A stretch of 64,000 bases of DNA from the NCBI GenBank assembly GCA_963767245.1, contig CAVYDG010000026.1, forward strand, positions 56,766 to 120,765. Direction: 5' to 3'. This DNA is from Roseiarcus sp963767245 (GTDB taxonomy: Bacteria; Pseudomonadota; Alphaproteobacteria; Rhizobiales; Beijerinckiaceae). Of the stretch, positions 53,146 to 62,580 are shown in pieces (the stretch's first letter is position 1; each line of letters begins with the position of its first letter). The notes beneath the pieces are model-generated. The model searched no databases. It worked only from the letters and a program-made list of their open reading frames with translations, and was not told the origin of the DNA. Both the position numbers and the translations under genes were made by a program.

Positions 53146-54237
53146 ATGTCTATCGCCATGATTGAAACGAACCGTCTCAGCCCCGTCAGCCAGCCAGCCT
53201 CTGAAGAGGATCGCTGTTGGGACGCCGTCCGCCGCCGCGATAAGGCCTTCGACGGAAAATTCTTCTTCTCGGTCAGGACGACTGGGATTTATTGCCGGCC
53301 GAGTTGCGCGTCGCGGGCGGCGAAGCGCGAGAACGTCTCTTTTCATGCGACAGCCGAGGCGGCGGAGCGGGCGGGTTTCCGCGCCTGCAAGCGCTGCAAG
53401 CCCGACAGGCTCGGCGCGGCCGATCCGAAGGTCGAGGCGGTCAGGCGGGCGTGCGAGCGGATCGCGGCGGCGGAGGAAGCGCCAAAACTCGCCGATCTTG
53501 CGGCGCGGGCGGGCATGAGCCCGTTCCATTTCCATCGCCTGTTCAAGAAAGTCGCCGGCGTAACACCGAGGGCCTATGCGGCGCAGATCAAGGCGCGCCG
53601 CGCGGCCGATGGCTTGCGCACGGCGGAAACAATCACCGAGGCGATCTACGACGCCGGCTTCAACTCGTCGAGCCGGTTCTACAAGTCCTCGGCGGCGCGG
53701 CTCGGCATGACCCCGACCGCGGTGAGGCGCGGGGGGAAAGGCGCGGCGATCCGGTTCGCGATCGGCCAGGCGTCGCTCGGCGCGGTGCTGGTGGCCGCGA
53801 CCGACAAGGGCGTGTGCGCGATCATGCTCGGCGACGACCCGGGCGGGCTGGCGCGCGAGCTTGAGGACCGTTTCCCGCACGCCGAGCTGGTCGGCGGCGA
53901 CCCGGCGTTCGAGCGCATGGTCGCTGAGGTCGTCGGGCTCGTCGAGGCGCCGGGGCAGGGCCTCGACCTGCCTCTCGATATCCGCGGGACCGCGTTCCAG
54001 GAGCGGGTCTGGCAAGCGCTCCGCGCTATTCCGCCGGGCAGGACGGCGACCTACGCCGAGATTGCGAAGGCCGTCGGTCAGCCGAAGGCGGTGCGCGCGG
54101 TCGCCCAGGCCTGCGCCGCCAATCCGCTCGCGGTCGCGATCCCCTGCCATCGCGTGGTGCGCGCGGACGGCGACCTCTCAGGCTACCGGTGGGGAGTCGA
54201 GCGCAAGCGCGAGCTGATCGCGCGCGAGGCGGCGTGA
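53146..54237 (+). CDS. ada: Bifunctional Ada: transcriptional activator and methylated-DNA-protein-cysteine methyltransferase
   Basis: This is a 363-residue protein from the ATG at 53146. N-terminal zinc domain: TGIYCRPSCASR and ACKRCKP provide the four cysteines, the first being the methyl-phosphotriester acceptor. AraC-type helix-turn-helix: LADLAARAGMSPFHFHRLFK. C-terminal MGMT domain: RGTAFQERVWQALRAIPPGR and the acceptor site AIPCHRVV. It repairs alkylated DNA and activates the adaptive response. Its stop touches the ATG of the 2OG oxygenase gene (TGATG), so the two are co-regulated. Confidence 0.95.
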   Translation: MSIAMIETNRLSPVSQPASEEDRCWDAVRRRDKAFDGKFFFSVRTTGIYCRPSCASRAAKRENVSFHATAEAAERAGFRACKRCKPDRLGAADPKVEAVRRACERIAAAEEAPKLADLAARAGMSPFHFHRLFKKVAGVTPRAYAAQIKARRAADGLRTAETITEAIYDAGFNSSSRFYKSSAARLGMTPTAVRRGGKGAAIRFAIGQASLGAVLVAATDKGVCAIMLGDDPGGLARELEDRFPHAELVGGDPAFERMVAEVVGLVEAPGQGLDLPLDIRGTAFQERVWQALRAIPPGRTATYAEIAKAVGQPKAVRAVAQACAANPLAVAIPCHRVVRADGDLSGYRWGVERKRELIAREAA

Positions 54238-55052
54238 TGAAGGCCCTCACCCCGGCCCTCACCCCAACCCTCTCCCGGGGGGAGAGGGGGCGCGACAGCC
54301 CTTCTCCCCTTGGGAGAAGGTGGCCCGAAGGGCCGGATGAGGGAGCGCCCGTCGAGGCCGCGATCGATGCGCTCGACTGGCGGGGAATCGAGCGCGAGCT
54401 CGACGCTTATGGCTGCGCCGTCGCGCCGAAACTGATTTCCCCCGAGACGTGTCGCGAGTTCACAGGACTATACGCGGACGACGCCCACTTCCGCTCGCGC
54501 ATCGTGATGGGCGCCCATGGCTTTGGCCGGGGCGAATACAAATATTTCGCCGATCCGCTGCCGGACCGAATCGTCGAGTTGCGTCGCGGCCTCTATTCGA
54601 GGCTTGCGTCGGTCGCCGACCGCTGGAACGCGGCGATGGGGCTCGGCGTCCGCTACCCCTCCGAGCACGAGGCGTTCCGCGCCCGTTGCCATGCCGCCGG
54701 CCAGAGGCGGCCGACGCCGCTCCTGCTGCGCTATGGTCCCGGCGACTACAATTGCCTGCACCAGGACGTCTACGGCGAGCATCTTTTTCCGCTCCAGGTC
54801 GCGATCCTCCTCAGCGAGCCTGGACGCGACTTCACCGGCGGCGAGTTCGTGCTGACCGAGCAGCGGCCGCGGATGCAGTCGCGGGCGGAAGTGGTGAACT
54901 TAAGCCAGGGCGACGGCGTCATCTTCGCCGTGCGCGAGCGGCCTCAAGCTGGCGCGCGGGGCGCCTATCGCGTCAACATGCGCCACGGGGTGAGCAGACT
55001 GCGCGGCGGCGAGCGTTTCACCCTCGGAATCATTTTCCACGACGCGGCGTGA
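54237..55052 (+). CDS. 2OG-Fe(II) oxygenase (COG3826-like), with an N-terminal repeat-encoded segment
   Basis: This is a 271-residue protein. Its body has the Fe(II)/2-oxoglutarate motifs LHQDVYGEHLFPLQ (His-x-Asp) and, near the C-terminus, NMRHGVSRLRGGERFTLGII (His and Arg). LLRYGPGDYNCLHQD is typical of the prolyl-4-hydroxylase-like oxygenases often found with ada. Residues about 2-37 (KALTPALTPTLSRGERG and the following Pro/Gly/Arg part) are encoded by palindromic repeats. The start overlaps the ada stop, so a role in the alkylation response is inferred. It is not AlkB by sequence. Confidence 0.85.
   Translation: MKALTPALTPTLSRGERGRDSPSPLGRRWPEGPDEGAPVEAAIDALDWRGIERELDAYGCAVAPKLISPETCREFTGLYADDAHFRSRIVMGAHGFGRGEYKYFADPLPDRIVELRRGLYSRLASVADRWNAAMGLGVRYPSEHEAFRARCHAAGQRRPTPLLLRYGPGDYNCLHQDVYGEHLFPLQVAILLSEPGRDFTGGEFVLTEQRPRMQSRAEVVNLSQGDGVIFAVRERPQAGARGAYRVNMRHGVSRLRGGERFTLGIIFHDAA
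54240..54345. repeat. Two palindromic repeats at the 5' end of the 2OG oxygenase gene
   Basis: CCCTCTCCC-GGG-GGGAGAGGG (54268-54288) and CCTTCTCCC-CTT-GGGAGAAGG (54300-54320) are perfect 9-bp stems, followed by GGCCC-GAA-GGGCC (54322-54334). The same units occur in thiE and, inverted, in thiD. All codons remain open. Confidence 0.85.
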
Positions 55053-55157
55053 CGCTTTTCGAATTGCGGCGCAACGATCGGGAAGATCGAGGCTAGGCGG
55101 TCAACTATGCAGGGTGGCCGAACTGAGTTGACGACGCCGGCCTTTGAGGAGATCGCC

Positions 55158-55625
55158 ATGTCCTTTCGCATCACGGGTCTCGATCCCGCGCCGTTCCGCC
55201 CCCTCTATGGGCTTCCCAATATCGAGCTCGCGAGGCTTGGGGTGAAACGTTGCCGCGTCGACGCCACACCCGGCTTTCCCGACCGGGTCGAAATGCGCGA
55301 CGCCGAGCCGGGAGAGTCGGTGCTTCTCCTGAACTATGTTCACCAGCCAGCGGACACCCCCTACAAGGCCAGTCATGCCGTGCTCGTGCGGGAAGGCGCC
55401 GAGCGGGCTTACGAAGGCGTGGACGAGGCGCCAGATTGCCTGAGGCTCAGGATGCTTTCGCTGCGCGCTTTCGACCCCTCGGGCGACATGGTCGACGCCG
55501 AACTCGCGGATGGGCGCGACCTCGAAGCCGCGATCGAGCGCCTGTTCGCCAATCCTGCGGCCGACTACATTCATGCCCACTACGCCAAGCGCGGCTGCTA
55601 CGCCGCCCGGATCGACCGGGCGTGA
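55158..55625 (+). CDS. DUF1203 family protein
   Basis: This is a 155-residue protein from the ATG at 55158 (GAGGAG upstream; the frame opens at 55107). MSFRITGLDPAPFRPLYGLP, LLLNYVHQPADTPYKASHAV, LRMLSLRAFDPSGDMVDAEL and IHAHYAKRGCYAARIDR match DUF1203, whose function is unknown. It follows the ada/oxygenase pair by 105 bp on the same strand. Confidence 0.82.
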   Translation: MSFRITGLDPAPFRPLYGLPNIELARLGVKRCRVDATPGFPDRVEMRDAEPGESVLLLNYVHQPADTPYKASHAVLVREGAERAYEGVDEAPDCLRLRMLSLRAFDPSGDMVDAELADGRDLEAAIERLFANPAADYIHAHYAKRGCYAARIDRA

Positions 55626-55700
55626 GGCCTCGCGCTGGCCATTGCGGTCGCGACGGTCGTGACTTAACTAGGCGACGACCGCCAACGACCCGAGGTTTCA

Positions 55701-56507
<807 letters not shown>

Positions 56508-56531
56508 AGGGGATAGGCCCGACCCGCCTCC

Positions 56532-56618
56532 GTCATTGCGAGGAGCGTCAGCGACGAAGCAATCCATGGAGCCTATGGTCCCTACGTTCATGGATTGCTT
56601 CGCTACGCTCGCAATGAC
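56532..56618. repeat. REP-like dispersed palindromic repeat, copy 2
   Basis: An 87-bp unit with ends GTCATTGCGAG/CTCGCAATGAC and inner AAGCAATCCATG/CATGGATTGCTT lies between two convergent genes. It is highly similar at both ends to the copy at 42935-43024, with a divergent middle. Confidence 0.8.
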
Positions 56619-56647
56619 GACGCTCCAAGGACGTCAACCCATGCATG

Positions 56648-57859
56648 TTACCCCGGTGGCCAGACCGGCTCGAACTTTGGCACGAGATGGAGCGCCGTCC
56701 CCTCCCAGGGATGAGCCAGGGCGACCGCCTCGTTGAGCTCGACGCCGAGGCCTGGCTCCTCGGGCGGGATGACCCAACCGTCCTCCCAGCGGATCGGTTT
56801 CTTGAGGATCTCAGCATGGAAGCCGTCCCAGCGCTCGATGCTTTCGAGGATGAGGAAATTCGGGCTGCACGCCGCGAGCTGGACGTTGGCCGCGCCGACG
56901 ACCGGCCCGCAATAGAGGTGCGGTGCGATCTGGGCGTAGTGCGCTTCAGCCATCGCGGCGATCTTCTTCGCTTCGAGGATGCCGCCGACGCGGCCGAGGT
57001 TCATCTGCAGGATCGAGGCGGCGCCGGTTTCGAGCACCCGGGCGAATTCATATTTCGTCGTCAGCCGCTCGCCGGTCGCAATCGGAATCCGGCACTGGGC
57101 CGCGACCCTGGCCATTTCCTCCGGCGCCTCGGGCGGGGTCGGCTCCTCGAACCATAGCGGCTCGTAAGGCTCGATCCGGCGCGCCATTCTCAGCGCGCCG
57201 GAGACGGTGAACTGGCCGTGGGTGCCGAACAGGAGATCGCATTTCGTCCCGACCGCCTCGCGCAGAGTCTTCATGAAGGCTTCGCAAAGCTCGAGCCGCT
57301 CAAGGCTCGGCTGGCGCGGATCGAAGGTCGAATAGGGCCCGGCGGGGTCGAGTTTCACCGCGGTGAAGCCCTGGGCCATATATTTGAGCGCCCGCTCGGC
57401 CGCGGCGTGCGGATTGGAATAGACGGGGCTGTCGGAATAGGCGTGCGAGCCGGGCTCGTCGGGATAGAGGTAGGTATAGCTGCGCAGCCGCTCATGGACC
57501 TTGCCGCCTAGAAGCGCATAGACGGGCTTCTCGACCGCCTTGCCGACGATGTCCCAGAGCGCCATCTCGATGCCGGAGAGCACGCCCATCAGCGAGATGT
57601 CGGGCCGGCCGGAATAGCCGCGGCCATAGACGTTGCGCCACAGCGTCTCGATGCGGAACGGATCGGCGCCCTCGACATGGCGCTCGAACACGTCCTCGAT
57701 CATCGCCACGATCGCCTTCGGGGCGAAGCTTGCGGCGTAGACCTCGCCGACGCCTTCGATCCCGCTATCGGTCTTGAGTTTGAGGAACAGAAAGTAGCGG
57801 CCGCCGAAGGCGGGCGGCGGATTGCCGACGACGAAGGTTTTCAGCTCGGCGATTTTCAT
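56648..57859 (-). CDS. Enolase-superfamily enzyme (mandelate racemase/sugar-acid dehydratase group)
   Basis: This is a 403-residue TIM-barrel enzyme. GGRYFLFLKLKTDSGIEGVG is the capping domain; AVKLDPAGPYSTFDPRQ, LLFGTHGQFTVSGA, LWFEEPTPPEAPEE, ATGERLTTKYEF and QIAPHLYCGPVVGA supply the metal ligands and bases. The VKLDP and THGQ pattern and length point to the acid-sugar dehydratase (galactonate/mannonate-like) branch, which would fit the nearby sugar theme only loosely. The exact substrate is open. Confidence 0.88.
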   Translation of the reverse strand: MKIAELKTFVVGNPPPAFGGRYFLFLKLKTDSGIEGVGEVYAASFAPKAIVAMIEDVFERHVEGADPFRIETLWRNVYGRGYSGRPDISLMGVLSGIEMALWDIVGKAVEKPVYALLGGKVHERLRSYTYLYPDEPGSHAYSDSPVYSNPHAAAERALKYMAQGFTAVKLDPAGPYSTFDPRQPSLERLELCEAFMKTLREAVGTKCDLLFGTHGQFTVSGALRMARRIEPYEPLWFEEPTPPEAPEEMARVAAQCRIPIATGERLTTKYEFARVLETGAASILQMNLGRVGGILEAKKIAAMAEAHYAQIAPHLYCGPVVGAANVQLAACSPNFLILESIERWDGFHAEILKKPIRWEDGWVIPPEEPGLGVELNEAVALAHPWEGTALHLVPKFEPVWPPG

Positions 57860-57970
57860 GGGCGGTTCCCCCGTGTCCCGGCCCTTTCATAGGCTTGCGA
57901 CAAGCGCATTCCCTGCTTCCTTTTGCCGCGGTAAGCTCCCACGCTCAAACGACGCGGTTTTCAGGACGCT

Positions 57971-58462
57971 TTGCGACGCCTTCTCAAATTTCTCCACACC
58001 GTCGGGGCCGTCGGTCTCATGGGCGGCATGGCGTCGCTGCTTGTCCTGATGAGCGTCATGCCGCTGCCGGTCTCCCGGGCAGGATATGCGCTCATATGGG
58101 CCGCGATGGCCGACATCGCCGCTTTCATCCTTCTCCCCTCGATCGCGTTGACGCTCGCGGCCAGCCTCCTTGCGATCGCCGCCAACCGCGCCTTTCACAA
58201 CGCGGGCTGGGCCTGGGTCAAGGCCGCGACGGGAATTTTGATTTTCGCCGGCGGATTGCACGCTATCGCGCCGATCCAGGACGAGGCAAGGCGAAGCGCC
58301 GAGGCGCTCGCCAGCCAGACCGAACCCGCCGCGTCCGCGGCGCCGCCTCCGGGCGAGCAAGGAACGCTCTGGGTGCTGATCGCAGTCTCTGCCGCCAATA
58401 TCGCGCTCGGCGTCTGGCGGCCGCGGCTGACAGTAAGACCTGTAAATCCCCGCATTCGCTGA
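57971..58462 (+). CDS. Four-helix integral membrane protein (DUF2269-like)
   Basis: This is a 163-residue protein starting with TTG at 57971. LLKFLHTVGAVGLMGGMASL is the typical first helix, followed by three more hydrophobic segments (AAMADIAAFILLPSIALTLA, WAWVKAATGILIFAGGLHAI and TLWVLIAVSAANIALGVW) and a short basic tail. The region between helices 3 and 4 is Ala/Pro-rich. Function unknown. Confidence 0.7.
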   Translation: MRRLLKFLHTVGAVGLMGGMASLLVLMSVMPLPVSRAGYALIWAAMADIAAFILLPSIALTLAASLLAIAANRAFHNAGWAWVKAATGILIFAGGLHAIAPIQDEARRSAEALASQTEPAASAAPPPGEQGTLWVLIAVSAANIALGVWRPRLTVRPVNPRIR

Positions 58463-58489
58463 CAAGCCGTTCATTCGAAGCGCCGGGTC

Positions 58490-59575
58490 TCAAAACACAA
58501 TGACGTTGCGAAGCGCCGCGCCGGAGCGCGAGGAGGCGACGGCCTCGTTGATCAACTCCAGCCGATAGCGGCCGCTGATCAGCTGGTCGAGCTTGAGACG
58601 CCCTTCGCGATAAAGCTTGACGATCATCGGCACGTCGATGACCGGCCGTGCCGAGCCCATCTTGGAGCCGAGTATCTTTTGCCCATCGGCGGCGAGATAA
58701 CCGGGATCGATCGTCGCCAGGACGCCCGAGGGCGGCATGCCGACGAGCACGGTCGCCCCGTTGCGCTTCATCAGCGACACGCCCTGTTCCGCCGCGCCCT
58801 TGACGCCGACGGTGACGAACACCCAATCCGCCTTGCGGCCCCCGGTCAGCGTCTTGACCCGTTCCGCGACATCCTCGCTTTTGGCGTTGATCGTCTCGGT
58901 CGCGCCGAATTCGCGCGCGGCGGCGAGCTTGGCCGCCTCGATGTCGATGGCGATGATCGGCGACGCGCCTGCGAGCCGCGCGCCCTGGATGGAATTGAGG
59001 CCGACGCCGCCGCAGCCTATGACGACGACGCTCGATCCGGCCTTGACCCCGGCAGTGTTGACGACCGCGCCCATTCCGGTGAGCACGCCGCAGGCGATGA
59101 GCGAAGCGCTGTCGAGCGGCACGTCGTTCGGGATCGCCACCGCTTGCGACTGGTCGACGACCATATGCTCGGCGAAGGCGCCGGTGCGCAGCCCGTGGAC
59201 GAGCGGCTTGCCGGCGCCGTCGTGCAGCGGCGTTGCGCGATCGAGCGGGAACACCTCTTCGCAGAAGACCGGCGCGCCCTCGGCGCAGGCCGGGCAGAAG
59301 CCGCAGTTGCGGATCAGCGTCGCCACCACATGGTCGCCCGGCTTGAGGCGGGTGACGCCCGGCCCGACCGCCTCGACCACGCCCGCCGCCTCGTGACCAT
59401 AGACCGCCGGGAGGTCGCCGCCCCAGGCGCCCTCGATGTAGAAAATGTCGCTGTGACAGATGGCGCAAGCGGCCGTCTTGATCAGCACTTCGCCCGGGCC
59501 GGGATCGGCGAGCTCGACCGTCTCGATGGTCAGGGGCTTGCCGAACGCGCGGCAGACGGCGGCTCTCGTTTGCAT
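58490..59575 (-). CDS. Zinc-dependent alcohol dehydrogenase (class III-like MDR family)
   Basis: This is a 361-residue medium-chain dehydrogenase from the ATG at 59575 (MQTRAAVCRAFGKPLTIETV). Catalytic zinc: CAICHSDIFYIEG and YGHEAAGVVEAVG. Structural zinc: NCGFCPACAEGAPVFC. NAD fold: VVVIGCGGVGLNSIQGARLA. It should oxidise an alcohol or the S-hydroxymethyl adduct of a thiol. The upstream frame to 59737 is not family-like. Confidence 0.92.
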   Translation of the reverse strand: MQTRAAVCRAFGKPLTIETVELADPGPGEVLIKTAACAICHSDIFYIEGAWGGDLPAVYGHEAAGVVEAVGPGVTRLKPGDHVVATLIRNCGFCPACAEGAPVFCEEVFPLDRATPLHDGAGKPLVHGLRTGAFAEHMVVDQSQAVAIPNDVPLDSASLIACGVLTGMGAVVNTAGVKAGSSVVVIGCGGVGLNSIQGARLAGASPIIAIDIEAAKLAAAREFGATETINAKSEDVAERVKTLTGGRKADWVFVTVGVKGAAEQGVSLMKRNGATVLVGMPPSGVLATIDPGYLAADGQKILGSKMGSARPVIDVPMIVKLYREGRLKLDQLISGRYRLELINEAVASSRSGAALRNVIVF

Positions 59576-59848
59576 GGGATCCCGCGGAACGGCGCGATGA
59601 AGACGCCGTTCAATCCCGCACGGGGACGGAGACTTCAAGCGCAGTCTTGCGGCGGGGAGAAATAAATTTGTGGGGTCGCGTGCGCCGGGGTTTCTTGCCG
59701 CGCGCCGCTCTGCAATTGAGATCGTTTGCCAAGCCAAGGGCGCGGCTTGACGGAATTAACCTAGCGGAATAGGCTGTTTCCTCTTCGGCCGCCGCCTTAT
59801 GGGTGCTTAGGGCGGGTGAGCCGTGGTCGCATGACGGGGGAAAAAATT

Positions 59849-60721
59849 ATGCAAATCAGCCATCAATTCATGAATCGGATTGTTGTGGCCGTGGCCGGCC
59901 TTGTCGCGGCCGCTGGGGTTGCCCAAGCCCAGCTTGTCAATGCAGACGTCGGCATCAATCCGACCTACTTGCAGACCAACTCTGGCGTTACGTCGACAGG
60001 CGGTTTCTTTTCCGCCCGCGCGTTTGTCACCACTTCGGGCGACTATGCGGGAGGCACGCTGACCTACGGGGCCTTGGGGTCTCCGGCTGCCCTGTCCTAT
60101 AATACAGGCGACGTTGCGTGGGAATTTAGTGACTCGAACGGCGATTTCCCGACTTTGCAAAGCCTCTATCCGACAGGCGACTACACATTTGACCTGACCG
60201 GCGGCTCGCAGGGGCCGACCTCCTTCACAATCGATTACGTCGGGGACAACTACGCCGTAAATCCACCGGAATTTACGGCCGCTTCGTACAACGCCCTCCA
60301 GGGCATGAATGCCGCCGCAGGCGTTACGCTGGACTTCAACAGTTTCATAGTCGGTGGAGACCCGAGTGATTCCGATATTATTTTGTCGGTCCTCAATTCG
60401 TCCAATACGCCAGTGTTTACAAGCCCATCCTTGCTCCCCAACGCCACAAGCGTGACGATTCCCGGCGGAATCCTGGTGGCTGGGCAGTCCTACACGTTCG
60501 ACCTTCTGTTTAGTGAGCAGGTTTTCGGCGAAAACGACAACCCCGCCTTCGGGACGACCCAGTTCTACGACACCCATACGGATGGTGCGTTTTTCACCGC
60601 CGGCCCGTCGCCTGTTCCGGAGCCTTCGACCTGAGCGATGATGCTGGTCGGGTTTCTTGGGCTTGGCTATGCCGGCTATCGAGGCTCGCGAAAGAAAAGC
60701 GCGGCCGCGGTCGCCGGCTGA
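59849..60721 (+). CDS. PEP-CTERM exported protein with a stop codon inside the sorting signal
   Basis: The ATG at 59849 begins a signal peptide (IVVAVAGLVAAAGVAQAQ) and a Gly/Ser/Thr-rich mature part. The frame ends SPVPEPST-TGA (stop at 60632-60634). Translation beyond that stop gives AMMLVGFLGLGYAGYRGSRK up to a second stop at 60719-60721, which is exactly the membrane helix and basic tail of a PEP-CTERM signal. TGG (Trp) to TGA is a single-base change in the expected PEPSTW. As read, the protein would lose its anchor and exosortase signal and be released. A hairpin terminator follows. Confidence 0.88.
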
Positions 60722-61044
60722 GGCGTCCCCGAACGGATGAACACGGAAGCCGCCTGTCCGGGCGGCTTCTTCGTCTCAGGGTGAAGGATTTGGTCAGGTT
60801 TGGGCGGCGGGTACGGTCCCCACCACCCACAACTCGATATTCAAAATCTGTTGAACGGGCCTATTGCGGCGCAAAAAACTTCAATAACCCCCCTTGGCAG
60901 GCCGACCTGAAACCGCTATGGGGCTCGGTCGGGGTTGACGGCGCGATACGACCCCGAATGATCAAACATGGCTACCGCCCTGCGAAGATCAAACCGGTGA
61001 CGGATGATTGAAGTGGGAGCGGCGGATAGGCCGGAGGACGGAAG
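60722..61044. other. Spacer between PEP-CTERM terminator and rplJ leader
   Basis: Besides the terminator at 60746-60769 there is a 76-codon GTG-started frame (60781-61011) with mixed composition that matches no family I know. rplK and rplA, the usual upstream neighbours of rplJ, are absent. The rplJ promoter should lie here, but no clear box was found. Confidence 0.45.
60746..60769 (+). terminator. Rho-independent-like terminator of the PEP-CTERM gene
   Basis: GAAGCCGCC and GGCGGCTTC form a perfect 9-bp stem with a 6-nt loop, followed by TTCGTCTC. The short T-content makes it moderate, but it is placed 25 bp after the second stop codon. Confidence 0.65.
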
Positions 61045-61340
61045 GGGTAACCTTTGCGTCTCATCCGGCTATGTCCTGTCCGAGACTGCCGGCGCGTAAA
61101 CCCTTCGGGGGAAACGCTTAATTTCCGACCGCCGCGAGGCGCGAGGGAGCCAGCATAGACGGGGAAGACCGAGTTTCATGTTTCCGCCCGGCGCGCCCGG
61201 GTGGAGGACGCGGTTCGAACCTTCTGTCCGGCGCCGGGCGTTTCGCCCGCCTCCGGGGACAGGCGCAAGTCGCCGCGGCGCTCGATTCGGCTCGTCCGGG
61301 TTGCGCGGCGCGGCATGTGCAACAGGCGGGTTATCGTCGA
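61045..61340 (+). ncRNA. Structured rplJ leader (L10 leader candidate)
   Basis: The 300 bp before rplJ contain no gene but several strong hairpins, for example CTGTCCGG..CCGGGGACAG (61224-61262) enclosing GGGCG-TTT-CGCCC. An early segment (TTGCGTCTCATCCGGCTATG, CTGTCCGAGACTGC) resembles the L10-binding leaders of alphaproteobacterial rplJ. L10 bound there would repress its own operon. Confidence 0.55.
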
Positions 61341-61361
61341 TTTAGAGCCCGCCGACCGGAG

Positions 61362-61886
61362 ATGAGCACCGTGGATAGAACGGAAAAGAAGGAAGAGGTC
61401 GCCGCCCTGCACGACGTTTTTTCGAAAACGTCGGCGGTGGTCGTGGCGCACTATTCCGGCCTGACCGTCGCCCAGATGCAGCGTCTGCGCAAGCAGATGC
61501 GGCAGGCGGGCGCCCAAGTCAAAGTGGCCAAGAACAGCCTCGCTCAGATTGCTCTCAAAGGCACGGACGTCGCCTCGATCGGCCCCCTGCTCAAGGGGCC
61601 GACCCTGATCGCTCATTCGACCGATCCGGTGGCGGCGGCCAAGGCCGCCGTGGCTTTCGCCAAGGATCACGAGAAATTCGTGCTTCTGGGCGGCGCCATG
61701 GGCAAGACGGCCCTCGATGTCGACGGAGTCAGGGCGCTCGCGACTTTGCCTTCGCTCGACGAGTTGCGGGCGAAACTGCTGGGGCTTCTGATGGCTCCCG
61801 CGACCAAGCTTGCCCAGCTCACGACCGCGCCAGCCGCCAAGCTCGCGCGCGTCGTCGGGGCCTATGCCGCCAAAGACGCTGCCTGA
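61362..61886 (+). CDS. rplJ: Large ribosomal subunit protein uL10
   Basis: This is the 174-residue base of the ribosomal stalk. From the ATG at 61362: MSTVDRTEKKEEVAALHDVF, SAVVVAHYSGLTVAQMQRLR, VKVAKNSLAQIALKGTD, FVLLGGAMGKTALDVDGV and a C-terminal helix for L7/L12 dimers. An in-frame start at 61317 is less likely. rplL follows after 51 bp. Confidence 0.97.
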   Translation: MSTVDRTEKKEEVAALHDVFSKTSAVVVAHYSGLTVAQMQRLRKQMRQAGAQVKVAKNSLAQIALKGTDVASIGPLLKGPTLIAHSTDPVAAAKAAVAFAKDHEKFVLLGGAMGKTALDVDGVRALATLPSLDELRAKLLGLLMAPATKLAQLTTAPAAKLARVVGAYAAKDAA

Positions 61887-61937
61887 CACAGGCTCTTCAC
61901 AAACCCTCGGTTCGAACTACATATAGGACATCCATCA

Positions 61938-62318
61938 ATGGCAAATCTGGAAAAAATCGTCGACGAACTGTCGAGCCTCACAGTGCTGGAGGCCGCCGAG
62001 CTCGCCAAGCTGCTTGAAGGCAAATGGGGCGTCTCCGCCGCCGCCGCTGTGGCGGTCGCCGCCGCTCCGGCCGGTGGGGCTGCGGCCGCCGCCCCGGTCG
62101 AGGAGCAGACCGAGTTCAGCGTTATCCTCGCTGCGATCGGCGACAAGAAGATCGAAGTGATCAAGGAAGTGCGCGCCATCACCGCGCTCGGCCTGAAGGA
62201 AGCCAAGGACCTGGTCGAGGCCGCGCCGAAGCCGGTCAAGGAAGGCGTAAGCAAGGAAGAGGCCGAGAAGATCAAGGCCGCATTGGAAAAGGCAGGGGCG
62301 AAGGTCGAGCTCAAGTAA
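61938..62318 (+). CDS. rplL: Large ribosomal subunit protein bL12 (L7/L12)
   Basis: This is a 126-residue stalk protein: N-terminal dimer domain (ANLEKIVDELSSLTVLEAAE), an Ala-rich hinge (residues about 35-55), and the C-terminal factor-binding domain VILAAIGDKKIEVIKEVRAI, GLKEAKDLVEAAPKPVKEG. Four copies per ribosome recruit translation GTPases. Confidence 0.98.
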   Translation: MANLEKIVDELSSLTVLEAAELAKLLEGKWGVSAAAAVAVAAAPAGGAAAAAPVEEQTEFSVILAAIGDKKIEVIKEVRAITALGLKEAKDLVEAAPKPVKEGVSKEEAEKIKAALEKAGAKVELK

Positions 62319-62356
62319 TGGCCGACCTGCCCTCAGGGGCGCGCCTGACAACAAAA

Positions 62357-62390
62357 GGGACGGTCCCGGCTATCGGCCTGGGGCCGTTCC
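62357..62390 (+). terminator. Hairpin between rplL and rpoB (attenuator)
   Basis: GGACGGTCCC pairs with GGGGCCGTTCC with one bulge, followed by AGCGTTTTCA. A partial terminator between rplL and rpoB is well known in E. coli and sets the ribosomal-protein to polymerase ratio; this stem is in the right place for the same role. Confidence 0.55.
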
Positions 62391-62580
62391 AGCGTTTTCA
62401 ACAAGGGTTGCGCGGTGAGCGTCGTTAAGCGGCGGCCGAAAGCATTTGAGGCGGCCGGGCGCAAAGTTTGAGTGAGAAGGGGCGTTGGCAACGCTCCGGG
62501 AAGACCTGCCTTCGGACCTGACCCGCGCCCTGGCGCGTGAAGGCCCGGGAACGGCCGGCAGCGAACTTTAGAGGAGCGAC

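Noticed and set aside
51982..54150. 722-codon minus-strand frame across the cyclase and ada genes
   Set aside because: It spans two genes well supported on the plus strand; composition (Arg/Asp/Ala) is typical of an antisense shadow.
60781..61011. 76-codon GTG-started frame before the rplJ leader
   Set aside because: No recognisable family, no good ribosome site, and its position suggests untranslated upstream sequence; left unannotated.
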